Assembly (NCBI RefSeq): GCF_028885415.1
Contig: NZ_CP118527.1
Location: 3,286,001-3,350,000 of the forward strand
Source of the DNA: Streptomyces coeruleorubidus
GTDB taxonomy: Bacteria > Actinomycetota > Actinomycetes > Streptomycetales > Streptomycetaceae
Direction: 5' to 3'
DNA: 64,000 nucleotides
Both the position numbers and the translations under genes were made by a program. This document shows, in pieces, positions 1 to 7,954 of this stretch. The notes under the pieces were generated by a model. It did no database searches and was not told where the DNA came from. It worked only from the letters and a program-made list of their open reading frames with translations. Position 1 is the first letter of the stretch. Each line of letters opens with the position of its first letter.

Positions 1-299
1 CGGTGGCGGCGGCGACCGTGCTGACGCCGGACGCGGCCGGGGTGCCGGGCCTGCTGGAGACGGTCCGGCACCCGGAGAAGGACGAGTTGGCAAAGGCACG
101 CGCCGCGTTGAAGCTGCGCCTGCTGGGCCCGGCCGATCCGCCGTCGCAGGAGCGCTTCAACGCGGCCGTACGGGCCCTGTGCGCCGAGGCCCGGGCCCAC
201 CGGGCACGGGTGGCGGAGCGCCTGACGGCGGAACTGCCCGGCCAGCGCACGGAGTCGGCGAGCGACGGGGCGGGCCTGCCGACGGCCGCACCGCGCTAG
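1..299 (+). CDS. C-terminal end of a TagF-like glycerophospho/ribitolphospho-transferase (5' truncated by window edge)
   Basis: Reading frame open from base 3 to a TAG at 297-299; the start lies outside the window. The roughly 98 visible residues align by eye with the last 100 residues of the complete TagF-like protein at 1801-3936: both have a Leu-Leu-Gly-Pro step, an Arg/Gln-Phe-Asn-(T/A)-Ala-Val segment, a helical Ala/Arg/Glu-rich stretch and a closing Leu-Pro-Gly-Gln-Arg/Val-Pro-Gly-Gln-Arg. I infer a second polyol-phosphate polymerase of the same family, involved in wall teichoic-type polymer chain extension at the membrane. It converges on the GT2 gene. Only the tail is visible, so the catalytic residues cannot be checked. 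Confidence 0.7.
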   Translation, partial: VAAATVLTPDAAGVPGLLETVRHPEKDELAKARAALKLRLLGPADPPSQERFNAAVRALCAEARAHRARVAERLTAELPGQRTESASDGAGLPTAAPR

Positions 300-344
300 C
301 GGACAGGACGACGAACCAACCGAGGAAACAACCGACGAACCAAC

Positions 345-380
345 CGCGGGGCCGTGGGCGATCGACCCACCGGCCCCGCG
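345..380. terminator. bidirectional stem-loop terminator between convergent genes
   Basis: A 10-bp perfect stem (cgcggggccg / cggccccgcg) with further tggg/ccca pairing inside lies between the TagF-like stop at 299 and the GT2 stop at 388. It can serve both convergent transcripts. No T-run, as is usual in Streptomyces. Confidence 0.7.
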
Positions 381-387
381 CCCGCGT

Positions 388-1596
388 TCACGCTGCCTGC
401 CGCACCTCGCGCGATGTCAGCACCCGCCGCGCCTTGCGTACCGCTCGGCGTACGAACGTGTCGACGCCGCCCTCGCGGTAGCCCGGGAAGGCCCGGGCCT
501 CGCGCGGCTCGGCGAGGTACACCGAGTCGGGGATGCCCGCGGCGCGGTCGCGGAAGTGCGGATAGGCCAGGTAGACGCGGCGGCCCTTCTTCTCCAGGAG
601 GGCCGCCGCCTGCTTCTTGGCCTTGACGAACTTCACGACGTCCAGCAGCAGTTCGGGACGCTGCTCGGCTACCAGGTGCAGCCGCAGCCGCTCGTGGACC
701 TTGAGGCGCTGGGCGACGCCCTCCGTCCAGTACGCGTCCATCAGCGGCTTGGCCAGCTCGAACTTGTGCCGGCGTATCTCCTCGCTGTCCGTCAGGTACT
801 TCGGCCCGAACTGCGGCAGCAGCGTGACGAGGAACGGCCGGACCATCAGCTGGTCGCGCCGGCCGCTCGCGGGGACGAGCTCGGCGATGAGGTTCATCAG
901 GGCCCGGGCGGAGTCGAAGCGCAGCGTGTAACTGCCGCTCTTGGTCACGTGCTTGCCGTCGTCCCGGCCGACCAGGTAGTAGCAGGTGTGGTCGGCGACC
1001 ACGGAGACGCCGTCCGCCCGCAGGTACGCCTCCATCGTGAACAGCGCGTCCTCGCCGGTGAACAGCGACTCGTCGAACCGCATGCCGTGCCGGTCGAGCA
1101 GCTCGCGGCGGAACAGCTTCTGCGCGCTGAGCGTGAACTTGATGTTGGACGAGAAGACGTCCGTCCGCTCCACCGTCTTGCCCCACATGGACTTCGGCGC
1201 CGAGCGGTTGACGCCCTCGACCTTGCCGAGGACGACGTCCGTCCCGGCCCGGTCGGCCATGTCGACCATCCGCTCCAGGGCCTCCGGGCCCAGCCGGTCG
1301 TCTGCGTCGAGGAAGAAGACGTAACGCCCGGTCGCCTTGCCCAGACCGACGTTGCGCGGGCCGCTGGGGCCGCCGGAGTTCTCCTGCCGGATCACCAGGA
1401 CGTGCATGGGAGCGCGCTCGGCGAACTCCTCCAGGTACTCCCCCGTACCATCCGTCGATCCGTCGTCCACCGCGATGACCTCGATGCGCTCCGGATCGAT
1501 GGTCTGTGCCTCGACGGACGAGAGGCACTCGATCAGATATGGCATCGCTTCGTACGCCCCGATGATCACGCTCACATCAGGCTGCGCAACGGACAC
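388..1596 (-). CDS. family 2 glycosyltransferase
   Basis: 402 residues from a GTG at 1596 (MSVAQPDVSVIIGAYE) preceded by a G-rich ribosome site. The N-terminal 120 residues are a GT-A fold: SVIIGAYEA near residue 10, AVDDGSTDGT near 43 for nucleotide binding, and the metal-binding DADD near 97. The acceptor half contains FTGEDALF (near 180), typical of the ED motif in GT2 enzymes that decorate or prime polyol-phosphate polymers. No membrane segments, so it is probably a cytosolic enzyme peripheral to the membrane. It lies between two TagF-like genes and close to a CDP-polyol synthase, so it most likely adds sugar to, or builds the linkage of, a teichoic-acid-like polymer. Sugar specificity cannot be read from the sequence. 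Confidence 0.88.
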   Translation of the reverse strand: MSVAQPDVSVIIGAYEAMPYLIECLSSVEAQTIDPERIEVIAVDDGSTDGTGEYLEEFAERAPMHVLVIRQENSGGPSGPRNVGLGKATGRYVFFLDADDRLGPEALERMVDMADRAGTDVVLGKVEGVNRSAPKSMWGKTVERTDVFSSNIKFTLSAQKLFRRELLDRHGMRFDESLFTGEDALFTMEAYLRADGVSVVADHTCYYLVGRDDGKHVTKSGSYTLRFDSARALMNLIAELVPASGRRDQLMVRPFLVTLLPQFGPKYLTDSEEIRRHKFELAKPLMDAYWTEGVAQRLKVHERLRLHLVAEQRPELLLDVVKFVKAKKQAAALLEKKGRRVYLAYPHFRDRAAGIPDSVYLAEPREARAFPGYREGGVDTFVRRAVRKARRVLTSREVRQAA

Positions 1597-1740
1597 GTTT
1601 CCCCCTAGTCAATGGGATATTCCCCCCGTATCGCCTCATTCGCTACTTGGTAGACGAGTGATCGGGACAAGCGGTTGCCTCAAACACACGTATTAGTGAG
1701 TCACCTCACATGGTGAACCGACAGGAAGCGGGAACGAGAA

Positions 1741-1782
1741 AGAGTTCGGCCCCCGAGGAACGCTCCTCGGGGGCCGAACTCT
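1741..1782 (-). terminator. strong 19-bp stem-loop terminator
   Basis: Perfect 19-bp inverted repeat (agagttcggcccccgagga) with a 4-nt acgc loop, directly 3' of the TagF-like gene that ends at 1801. It separates that gene from the GT2 gene, so they are probably separate transcription units. Confidence 0.85.
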
Positions 1783-1800
1783 GAAGCGGGCGGCGGCGGT

Positions 1801-3936
1801 TCAGCCCGTGCCGACGCCGTCCGTGTCACCGGCGGAGGACACCCGCTGCCCGGGCACGGCATTCGCCAGTTCCGTCTCGGCGGTGGCGGCCGCGATCCGT
1901 GACTCCTGGCCGACGTTGCGCGTCTCGGCCTTGATCGCGAGGTTCGCGACCGCGGTGTTGAACTGGTCGATGGAGGCCGGCTCGTCCGGGCCCAGCAGGT
2001 ACTGCTTGAGCTCCTTGCGGTCCTCGGCCAGCGGGTCGGCGGCCGGGTCGCGCACCGCGCCGAGCAGCTCGCCCAGCTCGGCCGCGCTGTTGGACAGGAT
2101 CACCGCGGCACGCACCGCCGTGTTGTTCCGCTTGAACTCCTCGACGCCCACCTCCGCGGAGTCGGTGACCGCGTACGGCTTGCCGCTCGCGATGAAGTCG
2201 GAGACCACGCTGGAGATGTCGGAGACCATCGCGTCGGAGACGTTGAAGCAGTCGTACAGCCGCGGCTCGGCGCCGGTGATGACGCGGTGCTCCCAGGCGG
2301 GCAAGGAACGCCAGTAGGCGTCGTTCCACTCGGCGCGCAGCCGGGCGACCTCCTCGTGCCGGGCGATGTCGACCTGACCGTCACGGGTGGCCTCGGCCTC
2401 GTCGCGGCCCTTGTCGCCGCCGGTGCCGACCAGCTGGGCGATCCGGGCCTCGATCCGGGCCAGCTCGGTCTTGGCCTGCGCCTGGGCGGCGCTGTCGGTG
2501 ACGAAGCGCGAGTCGGCGGCGCGCTCGGCGGCGGCCTTCCGGACCAGGGCGGTGATGCGCTGGTGGGCGGCCTTGGCCTCCTTGCTGCGCGTGCCGGTGA
2601 ACGGGTGCGGCTTGTACAGGACGCGGACCGGCGGGTCGGCCGTGATCAGCCTGCGCACGATGTTCTCGCCGGCCAGCAGGATCGAGGTGTTGCCGGGGTT
2701 GTCGTCCCAGCCCTCCCAGGTGGGGGCGTACAGCACGGTCGGGCAGCGTCCATCAGTGGCTCCGCCGCGGGGGCCCTCGGGGACGCCCTGCCAGGTCTGG
2801 ATCGGGGCGAGCTGCGGGCGGCCGACCTCGACGATGTCGTCGTCGCGGACACCGACGTCGGCGATGGCGTAGCGGTCGCGGCCCGCGCGGCCGGCCGTCC
2901 ACACCTCGTCGTAGACCTTGCTGAACGGGTTGACGCTGGCGAGCTTGTCGCTGTCGCCGTGGCCGATGAAGACGTGCTTCATGGTGGGCACGCGCAGCAT
3001 GTGGATGTTCTTGCCGACGTTCGCCGCGTAGAGCGCGACCCGCACCGTGGACAGGTCCATGTTCATCAGGTGCACCCCTCCGGGCACGCAGATGACGGGG
3101 ACCGTGGTCGGCGCCAGGTTGTTCAGGATGGCCCGCTCACGCAGGATGATCAGCGGCCTGGAGTCCAGGTTCTCCATGGTGTCCAGCCACATGTTGACCT
3201 GGTACGCGGAGTCCTTCGAACCGGAGAAGTACAGGACCGTCTCCGGCTTGTACTCGCCCAGCCAGTCGTCGACGGCGGCCAGCACCTTCTCGGCGTTCGG
3301 CGGGATCTTCCGGCCGCGCACGTAGGGCATGAGCGCCAGGACGTACAGGGAGGCGACGGCCACCGTGATGCCGATGCCGACGAAGCCGACGAGGGCCGAC
3401 TTCACCTGCGCGGCGAGCAGGATGCCGGCGACCGCGAAGAGGTCGAGGTGCAGCATCTTCTCGGCGGAGCGGTGCAGCAGCCGGCGCGGCGGGGCGTCCG
3501 GGATGCGGATGCGGGACTTCAGGTCGACGTTGCGGGTGGCGACCGGCATGCGGCGGCGGTTGCGGATCAGCTGGACCAGCGCGCCGTGCGGGGCCTGGAG
3601 ACCGTAGAAGGCGATGAAGCAGGCGATCGCCCCGTAGTAGATCAGGTTGTCCGCGTAGGACAGCCGGGCCAGCAGCAGGATGAGCAGCAGCTCCCGGATC
3701 AGGAAGCGGATCGACAGGCCGGCCCGGACCTTGCCGAGGCGGTTGATCAGGTAGCTGCCCTTGCGGTGCAGATAGTGGTCCGCCAGGTACGTCACGGCGG
3801 CCGCTGCCGCGAAGGCGGGGACGCTCGGGACGAGCGCGGCCAGCATGAGGGCGGGGAAGCCCGCCACCATGAGGACCGCCGCGGCCAGCTCGGCCGCGCT
3901 GCCCACCCGGGCGACGCGAATAGCGGTGGATATCAC
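1801..3936 (-). CDS. CDP-glycerol/CDP-ribitol polyol-phosphotransferase, TagF family, membrane-anchored
   Basis: 711 residues, GTG start at 3936. The N-terminal 210 residues are strongly hydrophobic with about five membrane segments (around 15-50, 70-115, 165-205). The cytosolic catalytic part follows from about 230. It has VLYFSGSKDSAYQ, an HGDSDK motif near 330 in the place of the TagF HGTPLK motif, a KPHPFTG block near 450, and VSDISSVVSDFIASGKPYA near 600, which matches the SDYSSV...KP signature of the family. The reaction is transfer of polyol-phosphate from a CDP-polyol to a growing chain. Beside a CDP-ribitol-type synthase the polymer is probably poly(ribitol phosphate) or a related streptomycete teichoic acid. 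Substrate is inferred from context only. A 19-bp terminator follows. Confidence 0.85.
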   Translation of the reverse strand: MISTAIRVARVGSAAELAAAVLMVAGFPALMLAALVPSVPAFAAAAAVTYLADHYLHRKGSYLINRLGKVRAGLSIRFLIRELLLILLLARLSYADNLIYYGAIACFIAFYGLQAPHGALVQLIRNRRRMPVATRNVDLKSRIRIPDAPPRRLLHRSAEKMLHLDLFAVAGILLAAQVKSALVGFVGIGITVAVASLYVLALMPYVRGRKIPPNAEKVLAAVDDWLGEYKPETVLYFSGSKDSAYQVNMWLDTMENLDSRPLIILRERAILNNLAPTTVPVICVPGGVHLMNMDLSTVRVALYAANVGKNIHMLRVPTMKHVFIGHGDSDKLASVNPFSKVYDEVWTAGRAGRDRYAIADVGVRDDDIVEVGRPQLAPIQTWQGVPEGPRGGATDGRCPTVLYAPTWEGWDDNPGNTSILLAGENIVRRLITADPPVRVLYKPHPFTGTRSKEAKAAHQRITALVRKAAAERAADSRFVTDSAAQAQAKTELARIEARIAQLVGTGGDKGRDEAEATRDGQVDIARHEEVARLRAEWNDAYWRSLPAWEHRVITGAEPRLYDCFNVSDAMVSDISSVVSDFIASGKPYAVTDSAEVGVEEFKRNNTAVRAAVILSNSAAELGELLGAVRDPAADPLAEDRKELKQYLLGPDEPASIDQFNTAVANLAIKAETRNVGQESRIAAATAETELANAVPGQRVSSAGDTDGVGTG

Positions 3937-4109
3937 GGAGAAACCTGCTCTTGGGAGGGGTGTGCCGGTCTTGTTTCGAGAATGCGGCTGGTCTGTGAAT
4001 ATTCGCGGGACTGGATGGATTCAGGCCCCTGCGAACACCCCTGTTGACGAACCGCGTTAACAGGAGGGCGCAGAGGCCTGAATTACTGAAGTCTATTTGG
4101 CGCCAATTA

Positions 4110-5606
4110 TTACACGCCGTCCTGCCGGTCCAGCACCGAGGCCAGCGCCTGCTCGAAGCCGGAGGCACGGGCCGCACCGGCGGTCGGGTCCTGCTGGCGG
4201 ACGTCGATGACGTGGCCGGTCAGCTCGGACAGCAGCACGTCCAGCGAGGTGCGGGCCACGGCCTCGGAGGACAGCAGGCTGCCCGAGGGCTCCTGGCCGA
4301 AGGCCTTGGTGCGCATAGGGGTGGCGGTGCGCTCGGGGTTGATGCAGTTGACGCGGACGCCGTCGCCGGCCCACTCGTCGGACAGGGCCTGGGTGAGGTT
4401 CACCATGGCGGCCTTGGTCGAGGAGTACAGGCTGTACTCGGCGCGGCCCCGGGTGTAGCTGCTGGAGGTGTACAGCAGCAACTGGCCCTTGGTCTCGGAC
4501 AGGTACTTGTAAGACGAACGGGCGATCTGCACCGGGGCCAGGTAGTTGACCTTCAGCGCCTCCTCGATGGTGGCGTTGTCGGTCTCGGCGAGCTTGCCGA
4601 TGCGCAGCACGCCCGCGGTGTTCACCACGTAGTCGATGCGACCGGTCTCGGCGTACGCCTTGGACAGGGCGTCGTCGACCTCCTCCGGGTTCTCCACGTG
4701 GGTGCCGGTGGTGGAGCGGCCCAGCGCGTAGACCTTGGCGCCGTAGGACTCGGCGAGCTCCGCGATGTCCTTGCCGATGCCGTAGGAGCCGCCGAAGACG
4801 ACGACCGTCTTGCCGGTCAGCAGCTCGCGGTAGGCCTCTTCGGAGACCTGCTCGGGCGCGGCCGTGGAGGCGAGCTGGAAGAGCTTGTCGGCGATGAAGA
4901 CGTCGACGGGCTGGGTGACCTTCATGTTGTACTCGTCACCCGCGACGACGTGGATCGGCACGTCCGGCAGGTACTTGAGCACGACGGAGCAGTCGTCGGT
5001 GGCCTGGAAGTTGGGGTCGCCGGCGGCGACCTCGTAGGCCCGCTTGATCGTGGACAGCTTGAAGGCCTGCGGCGTCTGGCCGCGGCGCAGCCGGGAGCGG
5101 TCCGGGATCTCGGTGATGAACTCGCCGTCGTCGCCGTGCGTACGCGTGACGATGATGGTGTCGGCGGAGGGAATGGCCACGTCGACGGCCTGGTAGCGCT
5201 CCAGCGCGGTGACGCAGTCGTCGATGACGCGCTGCGACAGCAGGGGGCGCACGGCGTCATGGAAGAGGACGTTGACGTCCTCGCCCTCGGCGAGGCCCTC
5301 GCCCAGGGCGGAGATGGCGCGCTCGGTGGTCTCGTTCCGCGTGGAGCCGCCCTCGATGATCCTCGAGACCTTCTTGAATCCGGCCTTCGCGACAATCTTC
5401 TCAATATCGGGCACATAGCCCGGCGCCATCAGCACGATGATGTCGTCGATCGAGTCGGCGTTCTCGAAAGTGGTCAGCGTGTGCTCGATGACTGCCTTGC
5501 CGGCGATCTTCAGCAGCTGCTTGGGGATCGACAGACCCACGCGCTGACCGGTGCCACCGGCCAGGATCACTGCGGTGGTACGGGGCTTGGCTATGTGCTG
5601 GGACAC
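4110..5606 (-). CDS. bifunctional IspD/TarI-type cytidylyltransferase - SDR oxidoreductase (CDP-ribitol synthesis, Bcs1/Acs1-like)
   Basis: Start chosen as GTG at 5606 (MSQHIAKPRTTAVILAGG), with an AGG ribosome site about 10 nt upstream; an in-frame start at 5651 has no such site. About 498 residues. Residues 1-235 are an IspD-like nucleotidyltransferase: VILAGGTGQRVG for CTP binding, SIPKQLL, LFHDAVRP. From about 260 comes a short-chain dehydrogenase: VVVFGGSYGIGKDIAELA (NAD(P) site), NTAGVL, Ser then the YSLYSSTKAA Tyr-x-x-x-Lys catalytic pair. The same domain order is known in Haemophilus Bcs1/Acs1, which reduces ribulose 5-phosphate and couples it to CMP. I infer CDP-ribitol supply for the TagF-like enzymes next door. 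Confidence 0.88.
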   Translation of the reverse strand: MSQHIAKPRTTAVILAGGTGQRVGLSIPKQLLKIAGKAVIEHTLTTFENADSIDDIIVLMAPGYVPDIEKIVAKAGFKKVSRIIEGGSTRNETTERAISALGEGLAEGEDVNVLFHDAVRPLLSQRVIDDCVTALERYQAVDVAIPSADTIIVTRTHGDDGEFITEIPDRSRLRRGQTPQAFKLSTIKRAYEVAAGDPNFQATDDCSVVLKYLPDVPIHVVAGDEYNMKVTQPVDVFIADKLFQLASTAAPEQVSEEAYRELLTGKTVVVFGGSYGIGKDIAELAESYGAKVYALGRSTTGTHVENPEEVDDALSKAYAETGRIDYVVNTAGVLRIGKLAETDNATIEEALKVNYLAPVQIARSSYKYLSETKGQLLLYTSSSYTRGRAEYSLYSSTKAAMVNLTQALSDEWAGDGVRVNCINPERTATPMRTKAFGQEPSGSLLSSEAVARTSLDVLLSELTGHVIDVRQQDPTAGAARASGFEQALASVLDRQDGV

Positions 5607-6136
5607 AGGTGACCTACCTTGGGGCGACAGGGAACTTGGAAATGGTCCCACTTGTGGTTACCGCAGTGCAAGGTGAGCGACCTCTGCCGCATATGTGCGC
5701 GCAACCTGTCATTCACCTCCCACTCCTGGTGATTGGTGAGACGGTCGCGCGGGCCCCGGGGAAATGCGCTGTGAGTAACTCCACAGAAGCTCAGCGACAT
5801 CGGAGCAGCTCGGGACGGCGGTGACCGAGGACCTTCACGAGTTCCTTGGACGTTGTGACGATGTCCGGTGCACGGTACGCGCTTTGACAGGGCCCCGCGT
5901 ACCGGCTCCGCCGCGCGCCGGGGCGGGCTCCAGAGCCGTGGCGTGCGGATCTTCACGTCCCGGGGCGTGGGGCTGCACGGGTTCTTCATAGACCCGGCCG
6001 CGAATACGGCTCGCCCGGCCGTTCATTGCCGCGGAATTCCTGATCAAGATTCCGCAGCATTTCGGTCTCGGCGCGAGCAATACGCGGCGAGCCCGGGTCG
6101 GACTTCTCACACGGCTGGCCCGTCTCGTACGACGAA
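5607..6136. other. 530-bp non-coding gap upstream of the CDP-ribitol gene
   Basis: No open frame here has streptomycete codon bias or a convincing ribosome site. It must hold the minus-strand promoter of the cytidylyltransferase gene. The stretch 5650-5790 is visibly less G+C-rich than its surroundings, as promoters here tend to be. I could not pick a -10/-35 pair with confidence. Confidence 0.5.
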
Positions 6137-6166
6137 GAGCCCGGCACTCCGAGGAGTACCGGGCTC
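6137..6166 (-). terminator. stem-loop terminator after phoD
   Basis: gagcccgg-c-actcc / ggagt-a-ccgggctc with one mismatch and a 2-nt loop, 21 bp past the phoD stop on the minus strand. Confidence 0.8.
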
Positions 6167-6187
6167 ATGCGTGTGTCAGGGGCCGGG

Positions 6188-7738
6188 TCAGACCACCTCG
6201 ACTCCGGGCCGGCCGGCCTCGACCCGCAGCTTGGCCAGCGTGCTCGGCGTCGCCGACGGCTGCCGTACGGTGTCGACCACCCTCACCTGCGCGTCGATGC
6301 CGTCGCGGCGGACGTCGAAGAGGTGGTATCCGCGGTGGGCGTCGAGCAGCTTCCAGTGCGGGTTGTCCGGGCGCCGCGGGTCCCACTCCCTGCGGAAGGC
6401 CGCCTGGTCCTGGTCGCCGTTGCTGGAGATGGAGGTGCCGACGAACTCGGCGCCGACGACCGCGGAGTCCGGGTCGGCGTAGTCCTCCTTGAGGTCGCTG
6501 ATCATCGTCAGGTGCCGGTCACCGGACAGCACGACGGGGTTGCGGACCTGCTTGAACTCCTGGAGGAACCGGTTGCGTTCGGCCTGGTAGCCGTCCCAGG
6601 CGTCGTAGAACCAGAGCTTGCCCTCGCCGACCTTGAGGTCCGTCTCGGCCATCATGATCTGGGAGGCGATCAGGTTCCAGCGGGCCGGCGAGTCCTGCAG
6701 CCCGTTCAGCAGCCACTGCTTCTGCCGCGCGCCCAGCATGGTCAGCGACGGGTCCTGGGCACCGGCCTGGCTGGTGGCCTGGTCGCTGCGGTACTGCCGG
6801 GTGTCCAGGACATTGAGGCGGGCCAGGCGGCCGAACTCCAGGCGGCGGTACATCCGGATGTGCGGACCCGTGGGCACGGCGGTCGCACGGACCGGCATGT
6901 GCTCGTAGAACGCCTGGTAGGCCGCGGTCAGCCGGGCCACGAACGCGTCGTGCGGCTGCTTGTCCGGGTCCTGCGGGATCTCGCCGGCGAAGTCGTTGTC
7001 CACCTCGTGGTCGTCGAAGGTGACTACGAACGGCGCGTTCGCGTGCATCTCCGCGAGGGCCGCGTCGGTGCGGTACTGCGCGTACCGGTTGCGGTACTGG
7101 GCGAGGCTGAACGGCTCACCGCTCCCCTCGTGGCGTCGCACGCCCGTCGCCGACGGCGTGGACTCGTAGATGTAGTCGCCGACGAACACCACGACGTCCG
7201 GGTCCTGGTCGAGCATGTCGGCGTACGGCGTGAAATAGCCGTGCTGCCAGTTCTGGCAGGAGGCCAGCGCCATGCGCAGGGAGCCACCGGAGCTGTAGGG
7301 GTGGGGCGCGGTGCGGGTGCGGCCGACGGGCGAGAGCTGCCCGCTGGTGCGGAAGCGGTACCAGTACGTACGGTCCGGGCGCAGCCCGCGTACGTCCACG
7401 TGAACGCTGTGCCCGTACTCGGGTCGGGCCTGGGCGGTGCCGCGGCGGACGAGCTTTCTGAACCGGGAGTCCTCCGCGAGCTGCCACTCCACCGGCACCA
7501 CCCGGTCGGGCATACCGCCGCCGTTCAGCGGGTCCGGGGCGAGCCGGGTCCACAGCACGATGCCGTCCGGCAGCGGGTCTCCGGAGGCGACGCCGAGGCT
7601 GAACACGCCGTCGGGCAGCGGTGTCTCGGCCCCGTGGGCGGTGGCCGGAAGCCACAGCTGGGCGGAGGCCGCGGCACCGAGGACCGCGGCACCGGCGGTC
7701 AGAAAGCGGCGTCGGTCGGGGGATACTGCTCCGGTCAT
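6188..7738 (-). CDS. phoD: secreted alkaline phosphatase D (PhoD family), Tat-exported
   Basis: 516 residues, ATG at 7738 with GGGAG seven bases upstream. The N terminus has a twin-arginine signal (SPDRRRFLTAGAAVLG, residues 6-21) and a likely cleavage site after ATAHGA near 36. A PhoD N-terminal Fn3-like domain follows (FSLGVASGDPLPDGIVLWTRL), then the metallophosphatase core: LASCQNWQ, VFVGDYIYE (Asp and Tyr ligands), TFDDHEVDND, LSGDRHLTM. PhoD enzymes are Ca/Fe-dependent extracellular phosphodiesterase/phosphomonoesterases, some acting on teichoic acid. Lying next to a teichoic locus may mean polymer turnover, but that is inference. Monocistronic between two terminators. Confidence 0.93.
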   Translation of the reverse strand: MTGAVSPDRRRFLTAGAAVLGAAASAQLWLPATAHGAETPLPDGVFSLGVASGDPLPDGIVLWTRLAPDPLNGGGMPDRVVPVEWQLAEDSRFRKLVRRGTAQARPEYGHSVHVDVRGLRPDRTYWYRFRTSGQLSPVGRTRTAPHPYSSGGSLRMALASCQNWQHGYFTPYADMLDQDPDVVVFVGDYIYESTPSATGVRRHEGSGEPFSLAQYRNRYAQYRTDAALAEMHANAPFVVTFDDHEVDNDFAGEIPQDPDKQPHDAFVARLTAAYQAFYEHMPVRATAVPTGPHIRMYRRLEFGRLARLNVLDTRQYRSDQATSQAGAQDPSLTMLGARQKQWLLNGLQDSPARWNLIASQIMMAETDLKVGEGKLWFYDAWDGYQAERNRFLQEFKQVRNPVVLSGDRHLTMISDLKEDYADPDSAVVGAEFVGTSISSNGDQDQAAFRREWDPRRPDNPHWKLLDAHRGYHLFDVRRDGIDAQVRVVDTVRQPSATPSTLAKLRVEAGRPGVEVV

Positions 7739-7923
7739 CGGCTGACTCCCTTACCTCGCTGGCCACTTGGACACTGGGAAGCTTCACGCTCGCGGGCGGT
7801 CCGCCCGCTGAACGCCGGGGTTCACGTACATGACAACTAAGCAGACAAAAGGAGACCCACCGCAGCATCGGAACAAGCCGTTGCCGGGGTGGGTCTGACA
7901 GATGATCAGCTATTGATCATCGG

Positions 7924-7954
7924 GTGATGACCGGGCGGAAACCGCCTCGGTCAC
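7924..7954 (-). terminator. stem-loop terminator overlapping the end of the FG-GAP gene
   Basis: gtga-tgaccgggcgg / ccgcc-t-cggtcac with an aaa loop; the 3' arm overlaps the stop codon of the FG-GAP gene. A second AT-rich hairpin (gatgatca, 8 bp, 7901-7921) follows just downstream on the minus strand. Confidence 0.65.

Noticed and set aside
2287..4047. Long open frame antisense to the TagF-like gene, and many similar ones opposite rne, mreB and valS
   Set aside because: High-GC coding DNA leaves the opposite strand open; these frames have composition driven by the sense codons, no ribosome sites and no recognisable domains.
5591..5989. 132-codon minus-strand frame upstream of the CDP-ribitol gene
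   Set aside because: Third-position G+C and residue composition are not streptomycete-like, no ribosome site and no family resemblance.
7739..7900. PHO box upstream of phoD
   Set aside because: One GTTCA-like word is present but without a second unit at 11-bp spacing on the same strand; the region is dominated by a gcgggcgg/ccgcccgc palindrome instead.
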